From positions 147,184-211,183 of the forward strand of contig CAJYLO010000017.1 of the NCBI GenBank assembly GCA_913776245.1: a stretch of 64,000 nucleotides of DNA, given 5' to 3'. The notes beneath the pieces were generated by a model. It was not told where the DNA came from. It saw only the letters and a list, made by a program, of their open reading frames with translations, and ran no database searches. The translations under genes and the position numbers were made by a program. Positions 34,423-44,483 of this stretch are shown here, in pieces (the stretch's first letter is position 1; the number at the start of each line of letters is the position of its first letter). The DNA comes from an uncultured Chryseobacterium sp. GTDB taxonomy: Bacteria > Bacteroidota > Bacteroidia > Flavobacteriales > Weeksellaceae.

Positions 34423-34450
34423 TGTAAAAATTGCAATTATGTAAAAATTG
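34423..34450. promoter_or_regulatory. Direct repeat in the Lrp/pyrimidine-cluster spacer
   Basis: TGTAAAAATTG occurs at 34423-34433 and again at 34440-34450, 17 bases apart, between the divergent regulator and the first catabolic gene. Candidate operator for the Lrp-type protein. Confidence 0.45.
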
Positions 34451-34498
34451 TTTTTTAGATTAGCTTTTAATAAAATCATTGAAAAATCAATAATAGAA

Positions 34499-35962
34499 AT
34501 GTCAAATAAATACGGAAAAGCTAATAATTATATTAATGGTATGTTGACGGAAACAATCACCAACCGCTGGATGAACGTAGAATCGCCTCTTACAGGAGAA
34601 GTTATTGCTGAAGTTGCACTATCATCAAAAGAAGATTTGGATATAGCTGTGTCTGCGGCAAAAGAGGCGTTTAAAACATGGTCAAAAACACCTATTAAGG
34701 ATCGGGTTCAGGTATTTTTCAGATACAAAAGGCTTCTTGAGCAAAATATTCATGAGCTTTCAGCGCTGATTCAGGAGGAAAACGGAAAAACATTTGACGA
34801 GGCCAGGGCAGAAGTCGAAAAAAGCATTGAACTGACAGAATTTGCAGTATCCCTTCCTCAGCTGATTCAGGGTGAGATTCTGGAAGTCAGCAAAGGTGTG
34901 GAATGCCGCACAGAACATGCCGCTTTAGGTGTTGTAGCTTCTATTGTGCCATTTAATTTTCCGTCCATGGTTCCTAACTGGACTATCCCAAATGCCATAA
35001 CATTGGGCAATACAATGATACTCAAGACATCCGAATTGGTTCCATTGAGCGCGTTAAAAATTGCTGAGCTTTTGAAACAGGCAGGACTTCCGGACGGTGT
35101 ATTGAACATCGTTCACGGTGAAAAGGAGATTGTAGAAGCAATATGTGATCATCCCGATATTGAAGCGGTTTCGTTTGTAGGTTCTACTAAGGTGGCAAAA
35201 ATAGTTTACCAGCGTGCAACATCTAATCTAAAGAGATGTCTGGCACTCGGTGGTGCAAAAAACCACTTATTGGTGCTTCCGGATGCTAATCCTGAAATGA
35301 CTGCTGCTAATGTTACAGCCTCAATGTCCGGTTGCGCCGGGCAGCGGTGTATGGCTGCTTCGGCAATGGTTGCTGTAGGACAAACCGACCATATTATAGC
35401 TAAAATGGTTCAGGAAGCTCAAAATGTAGTTCCGGGAAAAAATCTGGGATCCGTCATTTCTAAAGCTGCCAAAGAAAGAATAGAAGGCTACATTACCCAG
35501 GCTGAAAAAGACGGGGCAAAAATTCTTCTTGATGGAAGAGGTTATAAAGTGGGAGGCAAAGAAAATGGTTACTATGTAGGGCCAACAATTATTGATTATG
35601 TAACGCCGGAAATGTCTGTTGCTAAAGAAGAAATCTTCGGACCTGTAATTTCCATTATCAGAAGCCGTAGCCTGGAAGAAGCTATAAAAATAGAAAATGC
35701 CAATCCGTACGGAAATGCAGCGTCTGTTTTCACACAAAGTGGCGGATTGGCCAGATATGTTATGGAAAATGCTTCAGCTGGAATGATTGGTGTAAACATC
35801 GGTGTTCCGGTTCCGAGAGAGCCTTTTTCCTTCGGAGGCTGGAATGAGTCGAGATTCGGAGTGGGCGATATCACCGGAAAAAGTTCCATTGAATTTTGGA
35901 CAAAACTTAAAAAAATGACTACCAAATGGAATCCTGAAGCGGGAATCAACTGGATGAGTTAA
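34499..35962 (+). CDS. mmsA: (Methyl)malonate-semialdehyde dehydrogenase
   Basis: CoA-acylating aldehyde dehydrogenase, 487 aa. It shows the ALDH NAD-binding region (IVPFNFPSMVPNWTIPNAI), GSTKVAKIV, and catalytic Cys284 in SGCAGQRCMAAS, the MMSDH signature; the EEIFGPV motif and PREPFSFGGWNESRFG end are also typical. Here it most likely oxidises malonate semialdehyde, the product of beta-alanine transamination, to acetyl-CoA. The ATG at 34499 (MSNKYGKANNYING) is preferred to a TTG 51 bases upstream. First gene of the cluster, 25 bases before the aminotransferase. Confidence 0.92.
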   Translation: MSNKYGKANNYINGMLTETITNRWMNVESPLTGEVIAEVALSSKEDLDIAVSAAKEAFKTWSKTPIKDRVQVFFRYKRLLEQNIHELSALIQEENGKTFDEARAEVEKSIELTEFAVSLPQLIQGEILEVSKGVECRTEHAALGVVASIVPFNFPSMVPNWTIPNAITLGNTMILKTSELVPLSALKIAELLKQAGLPDGVLNIVHGEKEIVEAICDHPDIEAVSFVGSTKVAKIVYQRATSNLKRCLALGGAKNHLLVLPDANPEMTAANVTASMSGCAGQRCMAASAMVAVGQTDHIIAKMVQEAQNVVPGKNLGSVISKAAKERIEGYITQAEKDGAKILLDGRGYKVGGKENGYYVGPTIIDYVTPEMSVAKEEIFGPVISIIRSRSLEEAIKIENANPYGNAASVFTQSGGLARYVMENASAGMIGVNIGVPVPREPFSFGGWNESRFGVGDITGKSSIEFWTKLKKMTTKWNPEAGINWMS

Positions 35963-35987
35963 AGTAATTTTAAATTAAAAATTAAAA

Positions 35988-37337
35988 ATGTCAGATACAT
36001 TAAAACATAAAATCAACAGACAGGGAGTTATAGACAATGCATTGGACTATACGATAATGTCCTGGTCCAAACAAAAAGGCATCGATCCTTTCGCCATAGA
36101 AAGAGCAGAAGGGGTTTATCTTTACGATTACAGTGGACAAAAAATCATTGATTTTTCATCGGGTCTGATGAATTCTAACATTGGTTACGGCGATCAGCGG
36201 GTAACGGAAGCTGTTGTAAAGCAGATGCAGGAAGTGGCATTTATTTCGCCAAGCTGTGTTTCGAAAGTCAGGGGAGATTTGGGTAAAAAGCTTGCCGAAA
36301 TCTGTCCGGGTGATTTGAACCGTGCGTTTTTTACAGTCTGTGGCGCAACTTCTAATGAAAATGCCATAAAGCTGGCAAGACTTTATACAGGTCGTCACAA
36401 GATCTTCACAAGATATCAGTCTTATCACGGTGCTACCATTGGTGCTATTTCCGCAGGTGGCGATCCAAGGAAAATTCCTGTAGATGCTCAGCAGGCTCCT
36501 AATTTTATTCATTTCGATTTACCTTACGCCTATCGTTATGAATATGGCGAAGAAAATCTTCTTAAAGATGCGGTGGCTTCATTGGAAAGACAAATTGAAT
36601 ATGAAGGACCAAATACTATTGCCGCTATTCTCCTCGAAGGCGAATCCGGAACTTCCGGCTGTCTCCAGTATCCGAAAGGTTATTTGAAAAAAGTCAGAGA
36701 AATCTGCAATAAGCATGGGATTTTGTTAATCATTGATGAAGTGATGTCTGGCTTCGGAAGAACCGGGAAATGGTTTGGTTTCCAGAACCACGACATCATT
36801 CCGGATATGATTGTTATGGCAAAAGGTCTCACCTGTGGTTATCTGCCGCTTGGCTGTGTTATGGTGTCGGAAAAAATTGCTTCAAAATACGATGATGCGG
36901 TTCTTCCGCTAGGTTTAACTTATTCCGCACACGCAGTTTCCTGTGCAGCAGCTATGGAGGTGATTAAGATCTATGAGGAGGATAATCTAATCGAAAGAGC
37001 GGCTGAAATGGGTAAGTATCTCAAGTCAAGAATTGAAGAAATGAAAAAGATTCATCCTTCAATTGGTGATTTCCGAAATACAGGATTGCTTGGTTGTTTG
37101 GAATTGGTGAAAAACAGGGAAACCAAAGAACCAATGGCGCCTTTCAATGCAAAGCCGGATGATATGGCTGTCATGAACAAAGTGGCCGCAAAGATCAAAG
37201 AGCTGGGGATGTACACTTTTGTAAGATGGGGTTATATTTTCATTGCACCACCTTTGATCATCACGAAAGAAGAAATGGAACAAGGTCTGGCCATTATCTC
37301 CGAAGCCCTTAAAATTGCGGATGAAGCTACCTATTAA
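35988..37337 (+). CDS. Class III aminotransferase, probably beta-alanine aminotransferase
   Basis: PLP enzyme of 449 aa. LLIIDEVMSGFGRTGKWF contains the Asp that binds the pyridine N, and MAKGLTCGYLPLG the Schiff-base Lys279; GATSNENAIKLARLYTGRHK and RYQSYHGATIGAISAGG are standard. Between a malonate-semialdehyde dehydrogenase and a uracil-type permease, the natural substrate is beta-alanine (or beta-aminoisobutyrate from thymine), giving malonate or methylmalonate semialdehyde. Substrate is inferred from context. Confidence 0.88.
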   Translation: MSDTLKHKINRQGVIDNALDYTIMSWSKQKGIDPFAIERAEGVYLYDYSGQKIIDFSSGLMNSNIGYGDQRVTEAVVKQMQEVAFISPSCVSKVRGDLGKKLAEICPGDLNRAFFTVCGATSNENAIKLARLYTGRHKIFTRYQSYHGATIGAISAGGDPRKIPVDAQQAPNFIHFDLPYAYRYEYGEENLLKDAVASLERQIEYEGPNTIAAILLEGESGTSGCLQYPKGYLKKVREICNKHGILLIIDEVMSGFGRTGKWFGFQNHDIIPDMIVMAKGLTCGYLPLGCVMVSEKIASKYDDAVLPLGLTYSAHAVSCAAAMEVIKIYEEDNLIERAAEMGKYLKSRIEEMKKIHPSIGDFRNTGLLGCLELVKNRETKEPMAPFNAKPDDMAVMNKVAAKIKELGMYTFVRWGYIFIAPPLIITKEEMEQGLAIISEALKIADEATY

Positions 37338-37351
37338 ATTTCATAAAAACA

Positions 37352-38803
37352 ATGCCAGATACCAAGCAGAATCCCGTTTTCGATCCAAAACTTTATAATG
37401 AAGATTTGGCTCCTGTTTCTCCGAATAAAAGAACTTGGAGTACCTGGAACTATGCTTCATTATGGATCAGCATGTCGATGTGCATCCCGACGTATATGCT
37501 GGCTAGCTCACTGATAGAGGGCGGAATGAACTGGTGGCAATCGGTACTGACGATATTTTTGGGAAATCTTATTGTTCTGATCCCGATGATCTTGAACGGT
37601 CACGCTGGAACCAAATACGGAATTCCATTTCCGGTGTTTGCCAGAGCCAGCTTTGGAACGGCAGGTGCCAATATTCCGGCGTTGTTGCGGGCTATTGTTG
37701 CCTGCGGCTGGTTTGGGATACAGACGTGGATTGGCGGCGTTTCTCTTTACCAGATTCTGAGAGTCTGGATAACTTCGCTTCCTGAACCGGCAATTACCGG
37801 GTTTTTTCCACCATTTCCGGAGATGCTCTGCTTTTTTATTTTCCTGATTATCAATATGGTTGTCGTTTATTTCGGAGTAGACAGTATCCGCAAGTTGTTG
37901 GTATTCAAAGCGGTTTTTTTGCCTGCGGCAGCATTTGCTTTATTATTCTGGGCTGTTTACTCAACAAAAGGTTTGAGCGAAATTCTGGATCAGCCTTCAA
38001 AATTTAAATCGTCTTCAGAATTCTGGACGTTTTTCTTTCCGGCTCTGACAGGAATGATAGGATTCTGGGCAACATTGTCATTGAATATTCCTGATTTTAC
38101 AAGATATGCGACTTCTCAAAAAGCTCAGATCAATGGACAAATGATCGGCTTACCGCCGTCAATGGCTGTTTTCTCGTTTATCGGCGTTGTGGTGACGTCT
38201 GCAACGACCATCATCTACGGAACAACGATTTGGGATCCTGTGATCCTGGCAGGAAAGTTTGAGAACAAAATTCTGGTGACTTTAGCAATGATCGCTATTG
38301 CAATTTCAACGTTAGCCACCAATATTGCAGCCAACATTGTAAGTCCGGCTAATGATTTTGCAAACCTTAATCCAAAAAAAATAAGTTTCAGAACCGGCGG
38401 CTATATCACAGGAATTATTGGCTTTTTAATCTGTCCCTGGAAACTGATTGCAGATCCTTCAGGCTATATTTTCACCTGGCTGGTAGGATATTCCAGCTTG
38501 CTTGGTCCTATTGGAGGGATTATGATTTCAGATTACTTTTTTGTCAAAAAACAACAATTAGTTCTTGAAGAATTATATCAGGAAGGAAAAACCTATTCTT
38601 ATAAAAATGGGTTTAATTTCAAAGCTATTCTGGCATTGATTTTCGGGATTCTACCTAACATTCCGGGCTTTCTGGTAACCATTAAAATCATCCCGGCAGA
38701 TTCGGTTCCGGAGTGGCTGACCAATCTTTACCACTACGGATGGTTTATCGGATTCTTTATCAGTGGATTAGTTTATTTTCTGTTAATGAAAAACAAAAAG
38801 TAA
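37352..38803 (+). CDS. NCS1 family nucleobase:cation symporter
   Basis: A 483-aa inner-membrane protein with about 12 hydrophobic segments. NCS1 marks are the N-terminal LYNEDLAPVSPNKRTWSTWN, followed by MCIPTYMLASSLIEGGMNWW and PVFARASFGTAGANIPALLRA, and later IPDFTRYATSQKAQINGQ. Related to PucI/Mhp1 carriers of allantoin, hydantoins or uracil. Gene order suggests uptake of uracil, thymine or their dihydro forms for the pathway. It lies 14 bases after the aminotransferase. Confidence 0.9.
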   Translation: MPDTKQNPVFDPKLYNEDLAPVSPNKRTWSTWNYASLWISMSMCIPTYMLASSLIEGGMNWWQSVLTIFLGNLIVLIPMILNGHAGTKYGIPFPVFARASFGTAGANIPALLRAIVACGWFGIQTWIGGVSLYQILRVWITSLPEPAITGFFPPFPEMLCFFIFLIINMVVVYFGVDSIRKLLVFKAVFLPAAAFALLFWAVYSTKGLSEILDQPSKFKSSSEFWTFFFPALTGMIGFWATLSLNIPDFTRYATSQKAQINGQMIGLPPSMAVFSFIGVVVTSATTIIYGTTIWDPVILAGKFENKILVTLAMIAIAISTLATNIAANIVSPANDFANLNPKKISFRTGGYITGIIGFLICPWKLIADPSGYIFTWLVGYSSLLGPIGGIMISDYFFVKKQQLVLEELYQEGKTYSYKNGFNFKAILALIFGILPNIPGFLVTIKIIPADSVPEWLTNLYHYGWFIGFFISGLVYFLLMKNKK

Positions 38804-38852
38804 AGCATAAGTAATCAATCATCAATTATCATCAATCATTTTATACTAATCT

Positions 38853-40235
38853 ATGAGCATTTTAATCAAAAACGGCAATATAGTGACAGCTTCAGAAAAT
38901 TTCATCGGTGATCTATTTATCGAAGGTGAAACCATTTCGGCCATTGGAAAGAATCTGAAATATGAAGCGGATGAAGTCATTGATGCTTCCGGTAAATTGA
39001 TTTTTCCTGGCGGAATAGATCCTCACGTTCATCTGGATATGCCTTTTATGGGAACCTTTTCCAGTGATTCTTATGAAACAGGAACAAGGGCAGCATTATT
39101 CGGCGGAACTACGATGGTTATTGATTTTATTTTGCAAACTCAAGGGAAATCACTTCGTTTTGCTTTGGAAGAATGGAAGGGAAGAAGCGATGGAAATGCA
39201 GTCGGCGATTATAGTTTCCATATGGCTGTTACGGATTATAATGACAATACTAAACCGGAAATCCGGGAAATGATTGAGGAGGAAGGCATTACGTCTTTCA
39301 AAACATTTATGGCTTACAAAGGTGCATTGATGGTGGATGACAGACAGATGGTCGGCTTGATGGAAGAAGTGAAACAACATGGCGGACTGATCAACGTTCA
39401 CGCAACCAACGGTGATATGATTGATTATCTGGTTCAGAAAAACAGAAATGAAGGTAATCGTGCACCGATTTACCATTACTTATCACAACCGGAAGTGACG
39501 GAAGCGGAAGCCAGCGAGCGTTTTGTGGATATGACCAATTTCACAGGTTGCCCCGGATATATTGTGCATCTGACTTGTGAAGGCGCTCTGAATGCGGTGA
39601 GAAACGCAACCAGAAGAAATCAGCACGTTTTCGTGGAAACCTGTATTCAGTATTTGATTTTGGATGCATCGCTTTATGAAAAAGATTTCGAAGGTGCAAA
39701 ATGGGTGATGTCGCCACCTTTGAGAGAGAAAAAAGATCAGGAAACGCTTTGGGCAGGAATCAATCAGGGATTGGTCAATGTGGTTGCTACAGACCATTGT
39801 CCTTTTTTCTGGGAACAGAAATTAATGGGAAAAGATGATTTCTCAAAAATTCCGAACGGACATCCGGCTGTAGAAAACCGTATGGAATTACTGTATTCCG
39901 AAGGAGTTAATAAAGGCAGAATTACACTAAGCAAATTCGTAGAAGTGGCTTGTACAAATCCCGCAAAAATATTCGGAATGTACCCTAAAAAAGGGACAAT
40001 TTCTATCGGTTCAGATGCCGATCTAGTCATTTTCGACCCGAATGAAAGACATACACTTTCAGCAAAAACCCATCATATGAATGTGGATTACAGCGGTTAC
40101 GAAGGCTGGGAAGTGACCGGAAAAGTCAAAACCGTTTTATTAAGAGGAAAAGTCGCCATTGATAATAACGAATGCTTGGTCGGAAAAGGTTATGGACAGT
40201 TTATCAAACGCAACAAAGTTTCCGATAAAATTTAG
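38853..40235 (+). CDS. hydA: Dihydropyrimidinase
   Basis: Amidohydrolase-superfamily enzyme of 460 aa that opens dihydrouracil or dihydrothymine to N-carbamoyl-beta-amino acids (reductive pyrimidine pathway step 2). Metal site: GGIDPHVHLDMPFMG, the carboxylated Lys in SFKTFMAYKGAL, His residues in GLINVHATNGD and YIVHLTCEGA, and Asp in VVATDHCPF. Length and motifs match dihydropyrimidinase/hydantoinase better than dihydroorotase or allantoinase. Co-directional with the permease. Confidence 0.93.
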   Translation: MSILIKNGNIVTASENFIGDLFIEGETISAIGKNLKYEADEVIDASGKLIFPGGIDPHVHLDMPFMGTFSSDSYETGTRAALFGGTTMVIDFILQTQGKSLRFALEEWKGRSDGNAVGDYSFHMAVTDYNDNTKPEIREMIEEEGITSFKTFMAYKGALMVDDRQMVGLMEEVKQHGGLINVHATNGDMIDYLVQKNRNEGNRAPIYHYLSQPEVTEAEASERFVDMTNFTGCPGYIVHLTCEGALNAVRNATRRNQHVFVETCIQYLILDASLYEKDFEGAKWVMSPPLREKKDQETLWAGINQGLVNVVATDHCPFFWEQKLMGKDDFSKIPNGHPAVENRMELLYSEGVNKGRITLSKFVEVACTNPAKIFGMYPKKGTISIGSDADLVIFDPNERHTLSAKTHHMNVDYSGYEGWEVTGKVKTVLLRGKVAIDNNECLVGKGYGQFIKRNKVSDKI

Positions 40236-40268
40236 GTTAATTACGAATTAGCAATTACGGAAATTACG

Positions 40269-40625
40269 ATGAAAGACAATAATATAATTCAACAAAAAAG
40301 TTTTGCTTTTGCAATAAGAATTGTGAATTGTTATAAATATTTGAAATCTGAGAAACAAGAATATGTTCTTTCAAAACAATTATTAAGAAGTGGGACCTCT
40401 ATTGGAGCAAATGTAGAGTAATCGATTGGAGGACAAAGTAAAGCGGATTTTATATCGAAACTTTCCATTGCTTACAAGGAAGCAAGAGAAACATTATACT
40501 GGTTAAAATTGTTATTTGCAACAAAATATTTAAATCAAGAAACGGCAGAAAGTTTAATAAAAGATGCAGAAGAAATTTGTAGAATTATTGGTAAAATTCA
40601 AATTACCCTCAAATCTAATTTATAA
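40269..40625 (+). pseudogene. Four-helix-bundle (S23/IVP-like) gene with nonsense codon
   Basis: A 118-codon reading frame of the four helix bundle family (TIGR02436, related to proteins encoded in 23S rRNA intervening sequences): FAFAIRIVNCYKYL, LSKQLLRSGTSIGANVE, stop, SIGGQSKADFISKLSIAYKEA, YWLKLLFAT. The family normally reads GANVEEAIGGQSKADF, so a Glu codon (GAA) has become TAA at 40419-40421. The rest is open to 40625. Flanked on both sides by AATTACG-rich repeats, which suggests insertion as a unit between hydA and the nitrilase gene. Confidence 0.82.
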
Positions 40626-40683
40626 TTTAAAAACGTAATTCTAATTGAATAAAGTAATTCGTAATTAAAAACTCGTAATTAAA

Positions 40684-41544
40684 ATGAAAATAAAATCAGG
40701 ATTAATCCAGATGTCTCTTGCCAAAACAGAAGGCGAAGGAACCATTGACGAAATAAAACAGGCGATGCTGGAAAAACATCTGCCTTATATTGATGAAGCC
40801 GGTGAAAAAGGCGTACAGATTTTATGCTTTCAGGAAATTTTCAATACACCTTATTTCTGTCCGGGTCAGGATTCCAAATGGTATGAGTCGGCAGAAACCG
40901 TTCCGGGTCCAACTACGGATCTGATGGCAGAATATGCCAAAAAATACCAAATGGTCATCATTGTTCCTATTTACGAAAAAGACGGCACCGGAATTCTTTA
41001 TAATACAGCCGCCGTAATAGATGCAGACGGACAGTATCTTGGAAAATACCGTAAAAACCACATTCCGCAAACGGGTGGATTCTGGGAAAAATACTTCTTC
41101 AAGCCCGGAAATATGGGCTATCCTGTTTTCCAGACCAAATATGCTAAAGTCGGTGTTTACATCTGCTACGACAGGCATTTTCCCGAAGGTGCAAGAGCGT
41201 TGGGAATCAATGGTGCCGAAATCGTTTACAATCCTTCTGCAACTACAGTCGGACAATCGCAATACCTTTGGAAGCTGGAGCAGCCGGCTCACGCTGTAGC
41301 GAACGGCTATTTTATGGGCTGCATCAACCGTGTTGGGACAGAAAAACCCTGGAATCTCGGGAAATTCTACGGAACTTCTTATTTCGTCAATCCTTTGGGT
41401 GAAATCTTCGCAACGGCTTCAGAAGATAATGATGAGCTTCTCATTGCCGAATTCGATTTGGATCTGATAGACCAGGTGCGTTCCAAATGGCAGTTTTACC
41501 GAGACAGAAGACCGGAGACTTACAATGACTTAACTCAATTATAA
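40684..41544 (+). CDS. Nitrilase-type beta-ureidopropionase
   Basis: Carbon-nitrogen hydrolase of 286 aa with the Glu-Lys-Cys triad: Glu51 in CFQEIFNTPYF, Lys124 in YRKNHIPQ, Cys161 in GVYICYDRHFPEGARALG. The sequence around Cys and the ending DQVRSKWQFYRDRRPETY match N-carbamoyl-beta-alanine amidohydrolases (or N-carbamoylputrescine amidase, a close relative). In this cluster it should release beta-alanine, CO2 and ammonia (step 3). Confidence 0.88.
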   Translation: MKIKSGLIQMSLAKTEGEGTIDEIKQAMLEKHLPYIDEAGEKGVQILCFQEIFNTPYFCPGQDSKWYESAETVPGPTTDLMAEYAKKYQMVIIVPIYEKDGTGILYNTAAVIDADGQYLGKYRKNHIPQTGGFWEKYFFKPGNMGYPVFQTKYAKVGVYICYDRHFPEGARALGINGAEIVYNPSATTVGQSQYLWKLEQPAHAVANGYFMGCINRVGTEKPWNLGKFYGTSYFVNPLGEIFATASEDNDELLIAEFDLDLIDQVRSKWQFYRDRRPETYNDLTQL

Positions 41545-41705
41545 ATTTTTATGGCAGCTATATCCGTCTTCCACTCCCGCTTTTTTCTTTTCTGTAAAAA
41601 GAAAAAGAGCTCCGTTCAAGCCGGGCTGCGGATTGAAGATATAATACCGGTTTGACAATCAATCAAACCTTATTTACTAAACAACAACTGACAACTAAGA
41701 AAATT

Positions 41706-43043
41706 ATGATAGCAAACAGACGTTTAACTGAAGAACAATATCAGCAAAATTTCGCAGACATTCATCCTCCTTTTGAGAATCGGGAAGGCGCTATAATAGA
41801 AGCCAACCGCTGTATAATGTGTTATGATGCACCTTGTATCAAAATGTGTCCAACACATATCAACATTCCGAAATTTATCAAACAAATTGCAACAGATAAT
41901 GTAAAAGGTTCGGCTCGCACCATTTTTACGGATAATATTATGGGCGCAAGCTGTTCCAAAGTCTGCCCGGTTGAGAAGCTGTGCGAAGGTTCCTGCGTTT
42001 ATAATTTGCTGCACGAAGAACCGATTCAGATAGCACGTTTGCAAAGATATTCCACCGAAAAAGCAATGTATAACAACTGGCAATTGTTCGAGAGAAAGCC
42101 TTCTCTTGGGAAAAAGGTCGCAGTAGTTGGTGCTGGTCCTGCCGGATTGGCATGCGCTTTCTATTTGGCAAAAGAAGGTGTGGACGTGACGATTTTTGAG
42201 AAAGAATCCAAAGGCGGCGGTCTGATGACTTACGGAATTGCGGCTTATAAAGTCACTCCGGAATTTTGCGAAGACGAAGTAAAATATATCACATCCATTG
42301 GCGGAATTGATATCAGATATAACCAGGAACTTGGAAAAGATGTTCACCTGAAAGATTTACAGGACAATTTCGATGCGGTTTTTCTTGGCATCGGTGTCGG
42401 AATTGCGAGAAGACTCGATATTTCAGGGGAAGATGCTCAAGGTGTCGAAGACGCAATTTCTTATATTTATAATCTCAGAACCAATGATTTTTCAGCGGTT
42501 CCCGTTGGCGATAAAGTTGTGGTGATTGGTTTGGGAATGACAGCGATAGATGCGGCAACACAGGCAAAAAGGTTGGGTGCAAAGGATGTGACGATTGTTT
42601 ACAGAAGAACGGAAAATGAAAAACCTTGCACCGATGTCGAGCTTGATATTGCAAAACTAGACGGTTGCAATTTGGAATATCTCGCAGCACCAAAGGAAGT
42701 TTATGCTGAGAATGGAAATGTAAAGACATTAGTTTGCAGCAGGATGAAATTAGGCGATGCGGATGCTTCCGGAAGAAGAAGTCCTGTGGAAACCGGCGAA
42801 ACCTTTGAAATCGAATGCGATATGATCATCAAAGCAGCCGGGCAAACACCATTCGAAGGATTAATTTCCAATTACGAATTACAGAATTCTTATGGCAAAG
42901 TTTCCGTTAATTCCGCTTATGAAACTAATTGGAAAGGTGTTTTTGCCGGTGGTGATTGCATCAATGGCGGAAAAGAAGTGGTGAATGCTGCTCAGGACGG
43001 AAAATTGGCTGCTCGTTCCATTTTGGAATATATTTTAAATTAA
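41706..43043 (+). CDS. preT: NAD-dependent dihydropyrimidine dehydrogenase, PreT-type subunit
   Basis: Flavoprotein of 445 aa. N-terminal Fe-S region with CIMCYDAPCIKMCPTHI and CSKVCPVEKLCEGSCV (two 4Fe-4S clusters), then FAD-binding GAGPAGLACAFYLAKEG and a second Rossmann fold VIGLGMTAIDAATQAKRLG. It feeds electrons between NADH and the PreA subunit in uracil/thymine reduction. ATG 41706 (MIANRRLTEEQYQ) is chosen over TTG 41652, whose extension has no family match. The final FAGGDCINGGKEVVNAAQDGK is typical of the GltD/PreT group. Confidence 0.9.
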   Translation: MIANRRLTEEQYQQNFADIHPPFENREGAIIEANRCIMCYDAPCIKMCPTHINIPKFIKQIATDNVKGSARTIFTDNIMGASCSKVCPVEKLCEGSCVYNLLHEEPIQIARLQRYSTEKAMYNNWQLFERKPSLGKKVAVVGAGPAGLACAFYLAKEGVDVTIFEKESKGGGLMTYGIAAYKVTPEFCEDEVKYITSIGGIDIRYNQELGKDVHLKDLQDNFDAVFLGIGVGIARRLDISGEDAQGVEDAISYIYNLRTNDFSAVPVGDKVVVIGLGMTAIDAATQAKRLGAKDVTIVYRRTENEKPCTDVELDIAKLDGCNLEYLAAPKEVYAENGNVKTLVCSRMKLGDADASGRRSPVETGETFEIECDMIIKAAGQTPFEGLISNYELQNSYGKVSVNSAYETNWKGVFAGGDCINGGKEVVNAAQDGKLAARSILEYILN

Positions 43044-43176
43044 TTGCGAATTAAAAATTACGAATTACAGAATCATTTAAAATTCAAGATTTAATATTCA
43101 AAACCCAACATTGTCAGGCTGAGCTTGTCGAAGCCTTTAATTCAAAATCTAAAATTTATAATTTAAAATTCAAAAA

Positions 43177-44445
43177 ATGGCAGATATATCTTGTGACTTT
43201 TTAGGTATAAAATCCCCGAATCCTTTTTGGCTGGCTTCAGCACCGCCGACGGATAAAAAAATCAATGTAATGCGCGCCTTCGAAGCGGGCTGGGGCGGCG
43301 TTGTCTGGAAAACGCTTGGTTCTCAGGTGAAAAATGTTTCTTCCCGTTATTCCGCAATCAATTTCAACGGACAGCGTGTTGCAGGTTTCAATAATATAGA
43401 ATTGATTTCCGACCGACCTTTGGATATCAACCTTCGGGAAATTGAAGAAGTGGTGAGGGAGTTTCCCGACAGAGCGATGATTATTTCTCTAATGGCCGAC
43501 AATACAAGAGAAGCGTGGCACGAAATGGTAAAGCGTTGCGAACAAACAGGTGCTCACGGTTTTGAGCTGAATTTCGGTTGTCCTCACGGAATGACGGAAA
43601 GAGGAATGGGTGCAGCTGTCGGACAGGATCCGGAAATTGCGGGAATGATCGTAGAATGGGTGATGGAAGTTGCTACATTGCCGGTCATTACCAAGCTCAC
43701 ACCTAATGTTCATTCCGTAGTTCCGACCGGAAGAGCGGCGGTCAATGCAGGAACCAACGCATTATCTTTGATCAATACCATTCAGTCCGTTACAGGAATC
43801 GATCTGGATACGTTTGTCCCGAATCCGAATGTTGGTGGGCAATCCGTTTTTGGTGGTTATTGCGGTCCGGCAGTTAAACCGATAGCGCTTAAAATGCTGA
43901 CAACCATTTCCAAAGATCCGATTACTTCACAGGTTCCGATTTCCGGGATTGGAGGCGTTTCAACGTGGCAGGATGCGGTAGAATTTATGTTGTTGGGTTC
44001 TACTTCCGTTCAGGTGTGTACAGCGGCGATGAAATATGGATTCAGAATTGTGGAAGATTTATGCGAAGGTCTCAATAACTGGATGGACGAAAAAGGTTTT
44101 GAAAAAATCACAGATTTCGTAGGCAAATCAGTTCCTACGATGACCGAATGGGAAAAGCTCGACCTCAATTTTCACATTGTTGCTAATATCAATCAGGACA
44201 AATGTATCCATTGCGGATTATGCCACATTGCCTGCGAAGACACATCGCATCAGGCGATTTTCAAAGGCGACGGAATGCCTTACAATACTTACACGATCAA
44301 CGAACCGGAATGTGTTGGCTGCAACCTTTGTAAGCTGGTTTGCCCGGTAGACAACTGTATTACAATGGAAGAGAAAAGGGTTGCTCCGGACTATCTCAAC
44401 TGGATCCAGTTTCAGGAAAAGGGTTTGCCGCTGAATGATCATTAG
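43177..44445 (+). CDS. preA: NAD-dependent dihydropyrimidine dehydrogenase subunit PreA
   Basis: Catalytic subunit of 422 aa that reduces uracil or thymine to the dihydro form (step 1). It has the FMN-binding dihydroorotate-dehydrogenase fold: NPFWLASAPPTDKK, FELNFGCPHGMTERGMG, ITKLTPNV, ISGIGGVSTWQDAVEFMLLG. A C-terminal ferredoxin domain has CIHCGLCHIAC and CVGCNLCKLVCP for two 4Fe-4S clusters. Lies 133 bases after preT; the spacer holds repeat-like AATTACG and an AGGCTGAGCTTGTCGAAGCC element. Confidence 0.94.
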   Translation: MADISCDFLGIKSPNPFWLASAPPTDKKINVMRAFEAGWGGVVWKTLGSQVKNVSSRYSAINFNGQRVAGFNNIELISDRPLDINLREIEEVVREFPDRAMIISLMADNTREAWHEMVKRCEQTGAHGFELNFGCPHGMTERGMGAAVGQDPEIAGMIVEWVMEVATLPVITKLTPNVHSVVPTGRAAVNAGTNALSLINTIQSVTGIDLDTFVPNPNVGGQSVFGGYCGPAVKPIALKMLTTISKDPITSQVPISGIGGVSTWQDAVEFMLLGSTSVQVCTAAMKYGFRIVEDLCEGLNNWMDEKGFEKITDFVGKSVPTMTEWEKLDLNFHIVANINQDKCIHCGLCHIACEDTSHQAIFKGDGMPYNTYTINEPECVGCNLCKLVCPVDNCITMEEKRVAPDYLNWIQFQEKGLPLNDH

Positions 44446-44483
44446 TCGCAAACTCGTAGCATTTATGAGTTAGCTGAAACGTT

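Noticed and set aside
35321-35949. Reverse frames over mmsA, and similar shadows over hydA, preT and purM
   Set aside because: Composition is that of mirrored coding sequence and the forward proteins are full-length known enzymes.
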